In this document: positions 33,711 through 41,691 of the stretch, one piece after another
How the letters are laid out: every line of letters begins with the position of its first letter
Position numbering within the stretch: position 1 is the stretch's first letter
DNA from: CAVYXA01 sp963846775
GTDB lineage: Bacteria; Verrucomicrobiota; Verrucomicrobiia; Chthoniobacterales; UBA10450
Length of the DNA stretch: 64,000 nucleotides
Assembly: GCA_963846775.1 (NCBI GenBank)
Contig: CAWJXB010000006.1
Coordinates: 62,001 to 126,000, forward strand
Direction of reading: 5' to 3'
Notes under the pieces: generated by a model
Databases searched by the model: none
What the model saw: only the letters and a program-made list of their open reading frames with translations
What the model was told of the DNA's origin: nothing
Translations under genes and position numbers: made by a program

Positions 33711-34178
33711 ATGATGATTGCGAGATCGTTTCGTGAGTTAAGGGTGTATCGGGAAGCGCAAGAGACTGCGCGCGAGATTTTTCGACTCACTAGCAGATTT
33801 CCAGCGGAAGAACGCTATTCATTAACCGACCAGATTCGCCGTAGCTCGCGGGCGGTTAAAGCGATGATCGCGGAGGCTTGGGGCCGTCGTCGCTACAAAG
33901 CGGTCTTTATTAACAAACTCGATGAAGCACTGGGCGAAGCGACCGAGACGCAATCATGGTTAGACGACGCGCGCGATGGGGAGTACATCACTCTTGACGA
34001 GTTTAGCACATTAGACTCAAAGTGCGTTCCGATCGGCCGAATGTTGTCACGCATGATCGACCGCGCTGGCGACTTTTGTAAGCACTCGCCGGCTACAGAT
34101 TATCGACTTGAGCCACGCGTAGAAGAAGCTGAGCCGGCGCGCGAAAGTTCGCCAAACCTCGGTGAGTTCTTTGTTTAA
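33711..34178 (+). CDS. four-helix-bundle protein (23S rRNA intervening-sequence protein family)
   Basis: A 155-residue helical protein. SFRELRVYREAQETAREIF (about residues 4-22), LTDQIRRSSRAVKAMIAEAW (about 37-56) and KLDEALGEATETQSWLDDA (about 66-84) match the S23/IVP 'four helix bundle' family (TIGR02436 as I recall), first known from intervening sequences inside 23S rRNA genes. Here it sits in a protein-coding operon, flanked by facing heptamer arms (33668-33702 and 34179-34201). The start is ATG 33711 (a GTG at 33705 is in frame); GAGAAGAAG precedes it. The residues after 120 are charged and variable. The function of the family is unknown; RNA binding is suspected. Confidence 0.88.
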   Translation: MMIARSFRELRVYREAQETAREIFRLTSRFPAEERYSLTDQIRRSSRAVKAMIAEAWGRRRYKAVFINKLDEALGEATETQSWLDDARDGEYITLDEFSTLDSKCVPIGRMLSRMIDRAGDFCKHSPATDYRLEPRVEEAEPARESSPNLGEFFV

Positions 34179-34201
34179 TCACCTCTCACTCTACAATTCA
34201 C
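34179..34201. repeat. right heptamer arm of the cassette
   Basis: TCACCTCTCACTCTACAATTC is the reverse complement of the AGAGGTG units upstream, allowing degeneracy. It ends three bases before the DUF58 start codon and replaces its ribosome site. Confidence 0.75.
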
Positions 34202-34204
34202 AAA

Positions 34205-35089
34205 ATGGAAGCAGCGGAGATCCTAAAAAAAATACGGACGCTCGAAATCAAGACCCGCGGACTGGTCGAAACCGCGTTCGCCGGCGATTACCGCAGCGTT
34301 TTCAAAGGGCGCGGCATGAATTTCTCCGACGTTCGCGAATATCAGCCGGGCGATGAGATTCGGGCGATCGATTGGAACGTGACCGCGCGATTGGGGAATG
34401 CATTCGTCAAGCAGTTCACCGAGGAACGCGAGCTCACCGTCATGTTGATTGTCGATGTTAGTGCCTCGGGAAATTTTGGGAGCACGACGCAATCGAAACG
34501 CGAGCTGGCGGCGGAAGTGGCGTGTTTGCTCGCGTTCAGCGCGATTCGGAACAACGATAAGGTCGGACTGCTTCTGTTCACGGACCGAGTAGAGCTTTTC
34601 ATTCCGCCCAAGAAAGGGCGTTCGCATACGCTCCGGCTGATTCGCGAGATTTTGTTCTTCGATCCGTTAGGCCGCGGGACCGAGCCGGCCCTGGCGCTCG
34701 ATTACTTGAACAAGATTGTGACGCGTCGCGCGGTCGTCTTTTTCATTTCCGATTTTCAAGCACCGGATTTTTCACAGGCGCTCGCCATTAGCGGACGGCG
34801 GCACGATTTCGTTGCCATCCAGGTCCACGACGAACGCGAGCGCGCGTTGCCGAACATCGGGATCATCACGCTGGAAGATGCCGAGACGGGCGAGCAAATC
34901 GAGATCAACACCTCCGATCGGACGACGCGAACGCGCTTTACCCAGGAAGCGGAAGACCACGAAGCGGACCTTTCCCGGACGTTGCGCCGGAACAACATCG
35001 ACCAGATCGCGTTGCGCACCGGAGAGGATTATTTGCCGGCGTTGCGCTCGTTTTTTAAACAGCGCGAACGGCGGCTGGCGATTCGATGA
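34205..35089 (+). CDS. DUF58 (BatA-associated vWA-like) protein
   Basis: A 294-residue cytoplasmic protein. The N-terminal block GMNFSDVREYQPGDEIRAID (about 38-57), with W-N following, is the DUF58 signature ('F.D.R.Y..GD..R.IDW..'). A vWA-like fold follows: LIVDVSASGNFG (about 82-93) is a MIDAS-like D-x-S-x-S, and VVFFISDFQAPD is the later strand. DUF58 proteins pair with MoxR ATPases. The ATG has no Shine-Dalgarno site because the right heptamer arm reaches to 34201, so its expression may depend on read-through from the cassette. Confidence 0.88.
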   Translation: MEAAEILKKIRTLEIKTRGLVETAFAGDYRSVFKGRGMNFSDVREYQPGDEIRAIDWNVTARLGNAFVKQFTEERELTVMLIVDVSASGNFGSTTQSKRELAAEVACLLAFSAIRNNDKVGLLLFTDRVELFIPPKKGRSHTLRLIREILFFDPLGRGTEPALALDYLNKIVTRRAVVFFISDFQAPDFSQALAISGRRHDFVAIQVHDERERALPNIGIITLEDAETGEQIEINTSDRTTRTRFTQEAEDHEADLSRTLRRNNIDQIALRTGEDYLPALRSFFKQRERRLAIR

Positions 35090-35092
35090 GCA

Positions 35093-35803
35093 ATGAAATT
35101 CACCGACGTTAGGTTGGGATTATTGAAAATAGCCCAGCGTTTCAACGCTGGGTTAGCGATTGATGGCAGGTCCGAGTCCCGACAGGGACGACAGGAGCGC
35201 TGCGCGTCTTTCGTCCCTGCCTGGACTAGATCCTCGAACTTCCGGGTTAACGCAGCGTTGAAAGGCTGGGCTATTGTCGATCCGTTATCCGCGATTTCGT
35301 TCCTAGCGGCTGAAGAGCTTCACGATATCGCGCCGCCGATCGATTATTCGCTGGTTCCTCCATGGGTGATATTTGTTGTCACGTTCTTCGCGTTGGCGCT
35401 TGTTGGGCTGATCGTCTGGCTCATCATGCGAGCGCGGCGGTCTCCGGCTGGGCAGAAGTCGCCACGCCAACGGGCGCTGGATGAACTTGAGATAATGGAG
35501 CTCGAGGTCGAGAAAGCGCGGCCCTACCGATTCAGCATTCGCGTGTCTGATGTTTTGCGGCGCTACGTGACCGAGCAATTCGCTCTGCCGGTGACGAAAC
35601 AAACATCCGTCGAGTTTCTGACCGCGTTGGCCAAGGCGTCGCCGTTTTCGGCCGAGGAAAAGATGTTGCTGGAGGATTTTTTAAGTCGTTGCGATTTGAT
35701 CAAGTTTGCGCGTTACGATGCGACAACGGCAGACAGCCGTCTCCTGCTGGAGGAAGCGATTCGGTTCGTGAAGGGAGGAGAACTTGCTACAGCGTCTGTT
35801 TGA
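35093..35803 (+). CDS. DUF4381-like membrane protein with repeat-derived N-terminus
   Basis: A 236-residue protein. After residue 80 it shows LHDIAPPIDYSLVPPWVIF, a transmembrane helix (FVVTFFALALVGLIVWLIM, about 92-110) and a cytoplasmic domain (RALDELEIMELEVEKARPYR ... FLSRCDLIKFARY), the layout of the DUF4381 proteins of Bat operons. Residues about 13-61 are encoded by the 147-bp inverted-repeat element at 35128-35274 and are basic and unconserved. The original N-terminus was probably MKFTDVRLGLLK joined to DPLSAISFLAAEE, a signal-peptide-like stretch. It follows DUF58 by three bases and overlaps the next gene (35784). Confidence 0.75.
   Translation: MKFTDVRLGLLKIAQRFNAGLAIDGRSESRQGRQERCASFVPAWTRSSNFRVNAALKGWAIVDPLSAISFLAAEELHDIAPPIDYSLVPPWVIFVVTFFALALVGLIVWLIMRARRSPAGQKSPRQRALDELEIMELEVEKARPYRFSIRVSDVLRRYVTEQFALPVTKQTSVEFLTALAKASPFSAEEKMLLEDFLSRCDLIKFARYDATTADSRLLLEEAIRFVKGGELATASV
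35128..35274. repeat. 147-bp element with inverted ends, inside the DUF4381 gene
   Basis: AATAGCCCAGCGTTTCAACG at the left faces CAGCGTTGAAAGGCTGGGCT at the right. The interior has GTCCCGACAGGGACGACAGG and CGTCCCTGCC, a second inverted pair. It is exactly 49 codons and open in the frame of the gene. Its ends differ from the 147-bp element in the btuB-like gene, but the size and placement are the same. Confidence 0.75.
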
Positions 35804-36842
35804 TTGGTGGCCCAGCAACAGTGCGCTGACCTTCGCACGCCCGTGGCTGCTCTTGTTGCTGCTCGCAATTCCGTTGCTGGCCTGGTTGCGCGGAAAACGC
35901 GGGCCGGCCGCTGCGCTTACGTTTTCATCGACAATGACTCTGCGAGCGATCGGGAAATCGAGCCAGGCGCGAGTCGGTAAGATTTTGCGGACGCTGCTCT
36001 TGGCGACGCTCGCCATCTTTGTCATCGCGATTGCACGTCCGCAGTTAGGCAAAAGCCTGACCCAGGTCGAGGCGAGTGGGATCGACATCATCCTCGCCCT
36101 CGACGTGTCGGGCTCGATGCTAACGAAGGATTTCACGATCGGCGGTGAGCTGGCGACGCGCGTCGATACGATTCGTGATGTCACGCGAAAATTCATCGAA
36201 GGCCGGCCTAACGATCGGATCGGAATCATCGCGTTTGCCGGACGCCCATATGTGGTAAGCCCAATGACGCTCGACCATGATTGGCTGCTGCAAAATCTCG
36301 ATCGTGTTCGAATCGGCCTGGTCGAAGATGGCACAGCCATCGGTTCCGCCATGGCCGCGGCCGCGAACCGGCTGAACGACAAGAAATCAAAGAGCCATGT
36401 CCTCGTGCTTCTGACTGATGGTGAGAATAATGCCGGCAAAATTCCGCCAAACACGGCTGCGGAAGCAATCAAGGCATTAAGAATTCATTTCTATGCCATC
36501 GGTGCTGGGACAAACGGTCTTGCGCTCGCGCCGGTGTTTACCCCTCGGGGTCCGCTGACCGATGCGCTGGGTAACATCATGTACCAAAGGCAGCCTGTTG
36601 CATTCAACGAAAGTGGACTGAAAGAGGTCGCAAACATTGCGGATGGAAAGTTTTTCCGCGCGACGAACACGAAATCGCTGGAGGAAATCTATGATGACAT
36701 CGACAAGCTCGAAAAATCGACCGTGAGCGTGAAAAAGTATCAGGAGTATCGCGATTTGTTCCCGATTTGCCTCATGAGCGGCGCGGGCCTGCTGGTGGCG
36801 CAAATTTTGTTATCACAAACGATTTGGAAAAAGTTGCCGTGA
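35784..36842 (+). CDS. BatA-like vWA membrane protein
   Basis: A 352-residue protein. Residues about 19-36 (RPWLLLLLLAIPLLAWL) and 67-85 are transmembrane, followed by a periplasm-facing or cytosolic vWA domain with a complete MIDAS: DVSGS (107-111), a Thr in EDGTAIG and Asp in LLTDGENN. The C-terminal helix (LMSGAGLLVAQILLSQTIW) closes the Bat topology. The start is TTG at 35784, with AGGGAGGAG just upstream; it overlaps the DUF4381 gene by 20 bases. BatA proteins work with MoxR in oxidative-stress tolerance in Bacteroides and Leptospira; the exact client is unknown. Confidence 0.88.
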   Translation: MLQRLFDWWPSNSALTFARPWLLLLLLAIPLLAWLRGKRGPAAALTFSSTMTLRAIGKSSQARVGKILRTLLLATLAIFVIAIARPQLGKSLTQVEASGIDIILALDVSGSMLTKDFTIGGELATRVDTIRDVTRKFIEGRPNDRIGIIAFAGRPYVVSPMTLDHDWLLQNLDRVRIGLVEDGTAIGSAMAAAANRLNDKKSKSHVLVLLTDGENNAGKIPPNTAAEAIKALRIHFYAIGAGTNGLALAPVFTPRGPLTDALGNIMYQRQPVAFNESGLKEVANIADGKFFRATNTKSLEEIYDDIDKLEKSTVSVKKYQEYRDLFPICLMSGAGLLVAQILLSQTIWKKLP

Positions 36843-36846
36843 AGAA

Positions 36847-36932
36847 AACGTTGAAGCGTTCAAACGTTGAATCGTTGAAGCGAGGAATTGCCCGCGACGC
36901 TTTAACGCTTCAACGGTTCAACACTTCAACGA
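36847..36932. repeat. octamer array, facing arms (GTTGAAGC unit)
   Basis: The left arm reads GTTGAAGC, GTTCAAAC, GTTGAATC, GTTGAAGC (8-bp phase). The right arm (36905-36932) reads GCTTCAAC, GGTTCAAC, ACTTCAAC. The arms pair almost completely around a 22-base GC-rich centre, giving a stem of about 28 bp between the two vWA genes. Confidence 0.85.
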
Positions 36933-36936
36933 TGTT

Positions 36937-38082
36937 ATGACCTTTGGCGCTCCAGAATGGTTCTGGGGATTGCTTGCGATCCCGGTGCTGATTGCTCTCT
37001 TCTCCCGTGCGGAACAGCGCGGCGCGGAACGTTTGCAAGAGTTCGTCGCGGTGCGCTTGCTGCCGCAGCTTTCCGCCACCGTGAATCGTCCACGCCGTTT
37101 CCTGCGATTCGCTCTGCAAATGCTCGGACTCGCTCTTGCTTTCGTTGCTCTGGCGCAACCGCGCTGGGGTTACACGTTCCAAGACGTAAAGCGCAAAGGC
37201 CTCGATTTGCTCATCGCTGTGGATACATCGCGCAGCATGCTTTCCAATGACGTCCAGCCTAACCGGCTCGAGCGGGTGAAGCTGGCGCTGCATGATTTGA
37301 TCGCCCAAATGCAAGGTGACCGCGTTGGTCTGATCGCTTTTGCCGGGCGCGCATTTTTGCAGGCGCCACTTACGATCGATTACGACGCGGCGTTGGAGTC
37401 GGTCAGCGATCTCGACACGACAACGATTCCTGAAGGCGGCACGAACATCTCCGACGCTATTAAGCTCGCGGTGCAAACGTTTGGCAAAAGCGCGATGGGA
37501 AACCGCGCGCTGATCATTTTCACCGACGGAGAAGAGCTGAGCGGCGATGCGGTGAAAACCGCGAAGGCGGCAGCGGACCAAGGCGTGCGCATTTTCACGG
37601 TCGGGGTAGGAACGCCGCAAGGATCGCTCATTCCGATAACGGGCGAGGACGGGGGAAGCGCGTTTGTGAAGGATGAAAATGGTCAGGTGGTGAAATCGAA
37701 ACTGGATGAGAATCGCCTCAAAGAGATCGCGCAAGCGACCGGCGAATTTTATCTACACTTGGAAAACGGGCCGGGCACGATGCAATTCCTTTACACGGAA
37801 GGCCTCGCCAAAATGCAGGCGGCCGAGATCGATGCCCGGCTGTCGCGGCGGCCAATTGAGCGATACGAATGGCCGCTCGGCGCGGCGTTGGTTGCGCTGG
37901 CATTGTCGATGTTGATTGGCGAACGCAAATCCGCAACGGATCCGCGCGAGAAATCGAGTGCCGGCGCCGGCGCGAACTGCCACGGCCGTCGCGGCACTGT
38001 TCATGGCGTGCTGCTCGATTGCATCCGGCGTTTCGCCTGGATTGAACGCCTACCACGAAGGCAAATTCGACCAGGCCTATAA
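36937..38082 (+). CDS. BatB-like vWA membrane protein
   Basis: A 381-residue protein with the same plan as its upstream neighbour: a transmembrane pair near residues 7-22 and 57-73, then a vWA domain with MIDAS DTSRS (96-100), PEGGTNIS and FTDGEELSG, and a C-terminal helix WPLGAALVALALSMLIGER (about 308-326). DTSRSM is typical of BatB. The final 40 residues after the helix are unusual and lie in the 125-bp overlap with the next gene, so a frameshift extending this end is possible. The octamer array upstream may interfere with readthrough from the BatA-like gene. Confidence 0.85.
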   Translation: MTFGAPEWFWGLLAIPVLIALFSRAEQRGAERLQEFVAVRLLPQLSATVNRPRRFLRFALQMLGLALAFVALAQPRWGYTFQDVKRKGLDLLIAVDTSRSMLSNDVQPNRLERVKLALHDLIAQMQGDRVGLIAFAGRAFLQAPLTIDYDAALESVSDLDTTTIPEGGTNISDAIKLAVQTFGKSAMGNRALIIFTDGEELSGDAVKTAKAAADQGVRIFTVGVGTPQGSLIPITGEDGGSAFVKDENGQVVKSKLDENRLKEIAQATGEFYLHLENGPGTMQFLYTEGLAKMQAAEIDARLSRRPIERYEWPLGAALVALALSMLIGERKSATDPREKSSAGAGANCHGRRGTVHGVLLDCIRRFAWIERLPRRQIRPGL

Positions 38083-39085
38083 CGAATTTCAGCAAACGCT
38101 CCAAGCAAATCCGCCAGCGCGCGCCGAGGACAAGCTCCAGTTCGATTCCGGTGCGGCAGCTTACAAAAAGGGGGATTACGAAAAGGCGCTCGAGTCATTT
38201 AGTCAGGCCTTGCTCTCGCCCGAGACCGGCTTGCAGGCGAACAGCCATTACAATCTTGGCAACACGCTTTACCAACGTGGCGAGAAGCAGAAGAGCGACG
38301 ATAAGAAGCTCAGCAATTGGACCAACGCGCTCGATCAGTACGATCAAACACTGAAGCTCGATCCGCAGAACAAGGAGGCAAAAGAGAATTACGAATTTGT
38401 TAAGCGAAAAATCGACGAGCTGAAGAAGAAGAAGGAGGAACAACCGTCCCCAACTCCTTCTCCATCTCCAACGCCTCCACAGAACCAAAAGCAGAAGAAC
38501 CAGAGCCAGCAGTCGCAGCAACAGCAGAACCAGCAGCACCAACAACAGCAGAATCAGCAGCAACAGCAAGGCGGGCAGTCGCAACAACAGCAAAAAGACC
38601 AGCAGCAGCACTCGCAGGATCAACAATCGCAGGGACAGGGACAGCAGAAGAACGAGCAACAGAAATCGGAAAAGTCAGGGCAATCGCAATCCCCGTCGCC
38701 GTCACCTGCCGAGAATTCGCCGAAGCAGAATCAAAAGGGTAAGGAGGAGGAGTCGCCGTCGCCGGAGCCGGGGTCAACGCCTCCAGCTACGACGCCCACG
38801 CCGTCGCCGGGGGAGGGGGAAGGGCAGGGCGAGGAGGGCCAACCTTCAGCCACGCCTTCCGAATCACCGGAGAAGAGAATGGCTGGCGAATTAAAGGAAG
38901 CGAGCGAGAAGGAATCGGAGAAGCAGCAGGAGAAAGCAGCGGAAATTGCCAATGCTGAAGCGGAGAAGGAGGGCAAAATGAGTGAGCGCCAGGCCTTGGC
39001 GCTGTTGCAGTCGATGAAGGATGAGGAAGCGCGGGTGCGACTGGATGAACGCAGGGCGGCGCGTCATGTCTATAAGGACTGGTAA
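37958..39085 (+). CDS. BatC-like TPR protein with Q/N-rich tail
   Basis: A 375-residue exported protein. I choose GTG 37958 (GAGAAATCGA precedes it) because it gives a signal peptide VPAPARTATAVAALFMACCSI. An ATG at 38003 and an upstream TTG at 37916 are alternatives. Residues about 30-145 hold TPR units (AYHEGKFDQAYNEFQQTLQ, NLGNTLYQRGEKQ, ALDQYDQTLKLDPQNKEAKE). Residues about 160-310 are a low-complexity run of Gln, Asn, Ser, Pro and Glu. The C-terminal helix (MSERQALALLQSMKDEEARV) resembles the end of BatC proteins. It overlaps the BatB-like gene by 125 bp, unusually long. Confidence 0.8.
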   Translation: MPAPARTATAVAALFMACCSIASGVSPGLNAYHEGKFDQAYNEFQQTLQANPPARAEDKLQFDSGAAAYKKGDYEKALESFSQALLSPETGLQANSHYNLGNTLYQRGEKQKSDDKKLSNWTNALDQYDQTLKLDPQNKEAKENYEFVKRKIDELKKKKEEQPSPTPSPSPTPPQNQKQKNQSQQSQQQQNQQHQQQQNQQQQQGGQSQQQQKDQQQHSQDQQSQGQGQQKNEQQKSEKSGQSQSPSPSPAENSPKQNQKGKEEESPSPEPGSTPPATTPTPSPGEGEGQGEEGQPSATPSESPEKRMAGELKEASEKESEKQQEKAAEIANAEAEKEGKMSERQALALLQSMKDEEARVRLDERRAARHVYKDW

Positions 39086-39124
39086 GTCGAAGGGTTGATA
39101 GTTCCTAGTTTATATTTGATCGAG

Positions 39125-40969
39125 ATGTCGATGTTCACTCGAATTTTTTTAACAACGGCTGTGCTGGTTGCGGCGACGCAATTTGCCTTGGCCGATTCGC
39201 CGAGCGTGACGGCGGTGCTGAGCAATTCTGAAATGGAAGTCGGCGAGACGGTGCAATTGGAAATCCGCGTAACCGGGGGCCGCAATGCGGAAGTGCCGGA
39301 ACAAATCGCGGTTGATGGGCTGGAGATTCAGCGCACGGGAACGTCGCAGCAGTTCGAGATGAACAATTTTAGTGTCACATCGAGCGTGACTTACAACTAC
39401 ACGATCCTGCCCGTGAAACCCGGCACGTTTAAGATTCCGCCGCAAACAATTCGCGTCGCGGACAAGACATTACGAACGCCGGAACTCACATTGCACGTGA
39501 GCGATTCGAGATCCGCCACGGCACGAGCAAAGCCGAATACGAATCGGGATACGCAAACGCGATCCGCGAGCGGTCTCGCATTCGCAGAACTGATTGTGCC
39601 GAAGAAATCGGCTTATGTTGGCGAGATCGTGCCGATCCAGATCCGGCTCGGATTCGATCCGCGAGCGCAACCACAGTTGCTGGATGGGCCGGAGATTACC
39701 GGGCAGGGATTCACCGCCCAAAAACTTCAGCAGGCGGGTCAACGATTCGAGACCATCAACGGCAAAACTTACACCGTCGTCTCATTCAAGACCGCCATCG
39801 CGGCTGCTCGTTCCGGCAAGTTTGAGATCGGCCCTGTTCGTGCGAAGGCGCAAATCTCGGTGCCGCGTCGGGCTGGCTCTCGGCCACAGCAGCGTTCGCC
39901 GTTCGATCTATTCGATTACGGCGACCCGTTCAACGATCCTTTCTTTTCGAATCCGTTTGGCCAATTTGCTGAGCGCCGCGAGATCGAAGTGAAAAGCAAC
40001 CCGGTGCCGTTTGAGGTGAAACCGGTGCCACCGAATTCGCCGCCTGGATTTTCAGGCGCAGTCGGAAGTTTTACCATGACGACCGACGCGAAGCCGAAGA
40101 CGGTGCAAGTGGGCGATCCGATCACAGTCACATCGACCATTACCGGACGCGGCAATTTTGATCGCGTGAGCGCACCGGCGCTGGAGAACGAGAGTGGTTG
40201 GCACAAATATCCGCCCTCGTCGAAATTTACGCAGGACGACGACGTCGGGATTAGCGGATCCAAGAGCTTCGAGACGGTTATTTCGCCGAACGAGAAGAAA
40301 CACGATCTGCCATTGTTTGTTTTTTCCTATTTCGATCCGGTGAAGGAGAGTTACGTCACGCTGCGGAGCGACACGATCCCGATCATTGTCGAAGGCGGCG
40401 CGCCCTCGGCGCCGAATGTGGCCCTGGCGACCGCGCAACCATCGGCCGCGGCGAAACCGACACTGCAGGAGAAACCGGCAGACATTCTCTATCAGGTGTC
40501 GGAGCGCGGCCGAGTGGTGCATTCGTTCGCGCCGATCTATACGCAGCCGATTTTTTGGGCAGCTCAGCTTGTGCCCCTGCTTGGCTTACTCGGCGTTACC
40601 GGATGGAAAATACGCGAAGCGAAGATTGACAATCGCGAAGCACAACGGATCGCGGCGTTGCACCATGAATCGGCCGATCTACTGAAAAAACTGCGGAGCG
40701 ATGGGGTTTCGCCGCGGGAATACTATGCCGACGCATCACGAGCGATTCGCGTGAAAACCGCGCTGGTTCAGAATGTCGATCCTAACCATGTCGATTTCGA
40801 AACGGCCACGACGGCATTTCGCTTGGATGCGGATGCGCGCGAGCGGTTGCGGAGATTGTTCGAGCGAAGCGACGAGTTGCAATACAGCGGCACGTCAAGT
40901 GGTGCTGAAACTATTTCGCGAGAAGATCGGCGGAAAACGCTGGAGCTCATCGAGAGTCTACGAGCATGA
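39125..40969 (+). CDS. BatD-like oxygen-tolerance protein
   Basis: A 614-residue protein with a signal peptide (MSMFTRIFLTTAVLVAATQF, cleavage near ALADS) and repeated beta-sandwich domains (SEMEVGETVQLEIRVTGGRN; SAYVGEIVPIQIRLGFD; PKTVQVGDPITVTSTITGRG), the pattern of BatD. A transmembrane helix (IFWAAQLVPLLGLLGVTGW, about 478-496) precedes a helical cytoplasmic end. The start at 39125 follows the upstream stop by 39 bases; an in-frame ATG at 39131 is equally good. Its stop overlaps the BatE-like start (ATGA), so the two are coupled. The conserved order supports a membrane complex built with the vWA proteins. Confidence 0.88.
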   Translation: MSMFTRIFLTTAVLVAATQFALADSPSVTAVLSNSEMEVGETVQLEIRVTGGRNAEVPEQIAVDGLEIQRTGTSQQFEMNNFSVTSSVTYNYTILPVKPGTFKIPPQTIRVADKTLRTPELTLHVSDSRSATARAKPNTNRDTQTRSASGLAFAELIVPKKSAYVGEIVPIQIRLGFDPRAQPQLLDGPEITGQGFTAQKLQQAGQRFETINGKTYTVVSFKTAIAAARSGKFEIGPVRAKAQISVPRRAGSRPQQRSPFDLFDYGDPFNDPFFSNPFGQFAERREIEVKSNPVPFEVKPVPPNSPPGFSGAVGSFTMTTDAKPKTVQVGDPITVTSTITGRGNFDRVSAPALENESGWHKYPPSSKFTQDDDVGISGSKSFETVISPNEKKHDLPLFVFSYFDPVKESYVTLRSDTIPIIVEGGAPSAPNVALATAQPSAAAKPTLQEKPADILYQVSERGRVVHSFAPIYTQPIFWAAQLVPLLGLLGVTGWKIREAKIDNREAQRIAALHHESADLLKKLRSDGVSPREYYADASRAIRVKTALVQNVDPNHVDFETATTAFRLDADARERLRRLFERSDELQYSGTSSGAETISREDRRKTLELIESLRA

Positions 40970-41691
40970 AGACGATTGGCATGCTCGGTTTCCTGTTTCT
41001 CGTTTCATCTGCATTGGGGCAAACGGACGGGCAGTTCGCGAAAGCAAACGAGGATTACGCGCAGGGAAAATTCAAAGAAGCGATTGCCGATTATGAAGCG
41101 CTCGTGCAATCGCGGGAGTGGAGCGCTAATCTTTTTTATGATCTCGGGAATGCCTATTTTCGGACGCAGGATTTTGGACGCGCGATTTTGAATTACGAAC
41201 GCGCGCTGGCCTTGGATCAACATCACCCCGAGAGCGATGCAAACCTGCGGATCGCGCGCGACGAAGCGCGTGCCTTGGAGATGCCGCCCGGCTGGGTCGA
41301 ACGCCATCTTGAGCTTGTTAGCGTCAATCAGTACGGCATCGCGGCTGCAATCGCTTTTTGGATCGGAGCGTTTTGTCTCGTGATCATCTGGTGGGCGCGA
41401 CGGCGCCCCGCGAAAGCGACGGGGTTGGCGATCTTATCGTTTACGATTTGTGCCGGCGCTGTCCTTGCCATTTATAAGATTGAGAATGCGCAAAGGGGGG
41501 CGGCGATTGTCACGGGCAAGGACGCGCAAGCTCGGATCGCGACCGCGGATAGCGCGAGCAGTGTTCTGGCATTGCCGCCCGGCAGCGAGATTAGAATTCT
41601 GAGCGCGCGCGGCGATTGGATCTACGCCGCGCTACCGAATGATCTGCGTGGCTGGATTCCGGCGAGAGATGCCGAGACGGTGAAGCTCTAG
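40966..41691 (+). CDS. BatE-like TPR/SH3 membrane protein
   Basis: A 241-residue protein ending the Bat operon. A signal peptide (MKTIGMLGFLFLVSSALG) is followed by two TPR units (FAKANEDYAQGKFKEAIADY; NLFYDLGNAYFRTQDFGRAI, about residues 25-95), two transmembrane helices (IAAAIAFWIGAFCLVIIWW and GLAILSFTICAGAVLAIY, about 125-170), and a C-terminal bacterial SH3 domain (about 185-241, ending RGWIPARDAETVKL). This TPR-TM-SH3 order is typical of BatE. It overlaps batD by four bases. tRNA-Tyr follows after about 180 bases. Confidence 0.85.
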   Translation: MKTIGMLGFLFLVSSALGQTDGQFAKANEDYAQGKFKEAIADYEALVQSREWSANLFYDLGNAYFRTQDFGRAILNYERALALDQHHPESDANLRIARDEARALEMPPGWVERHLELVSVNQYGIAAAIAFWIGAFCLVIIWWARRRPAKATGLAILSFTICAGAVLAIYKIENAQRGAAIVTGKDAQARIATADSASSVLALPPGSEIRILSARGDWIYAALPNDLRGWIPARDAETVKL

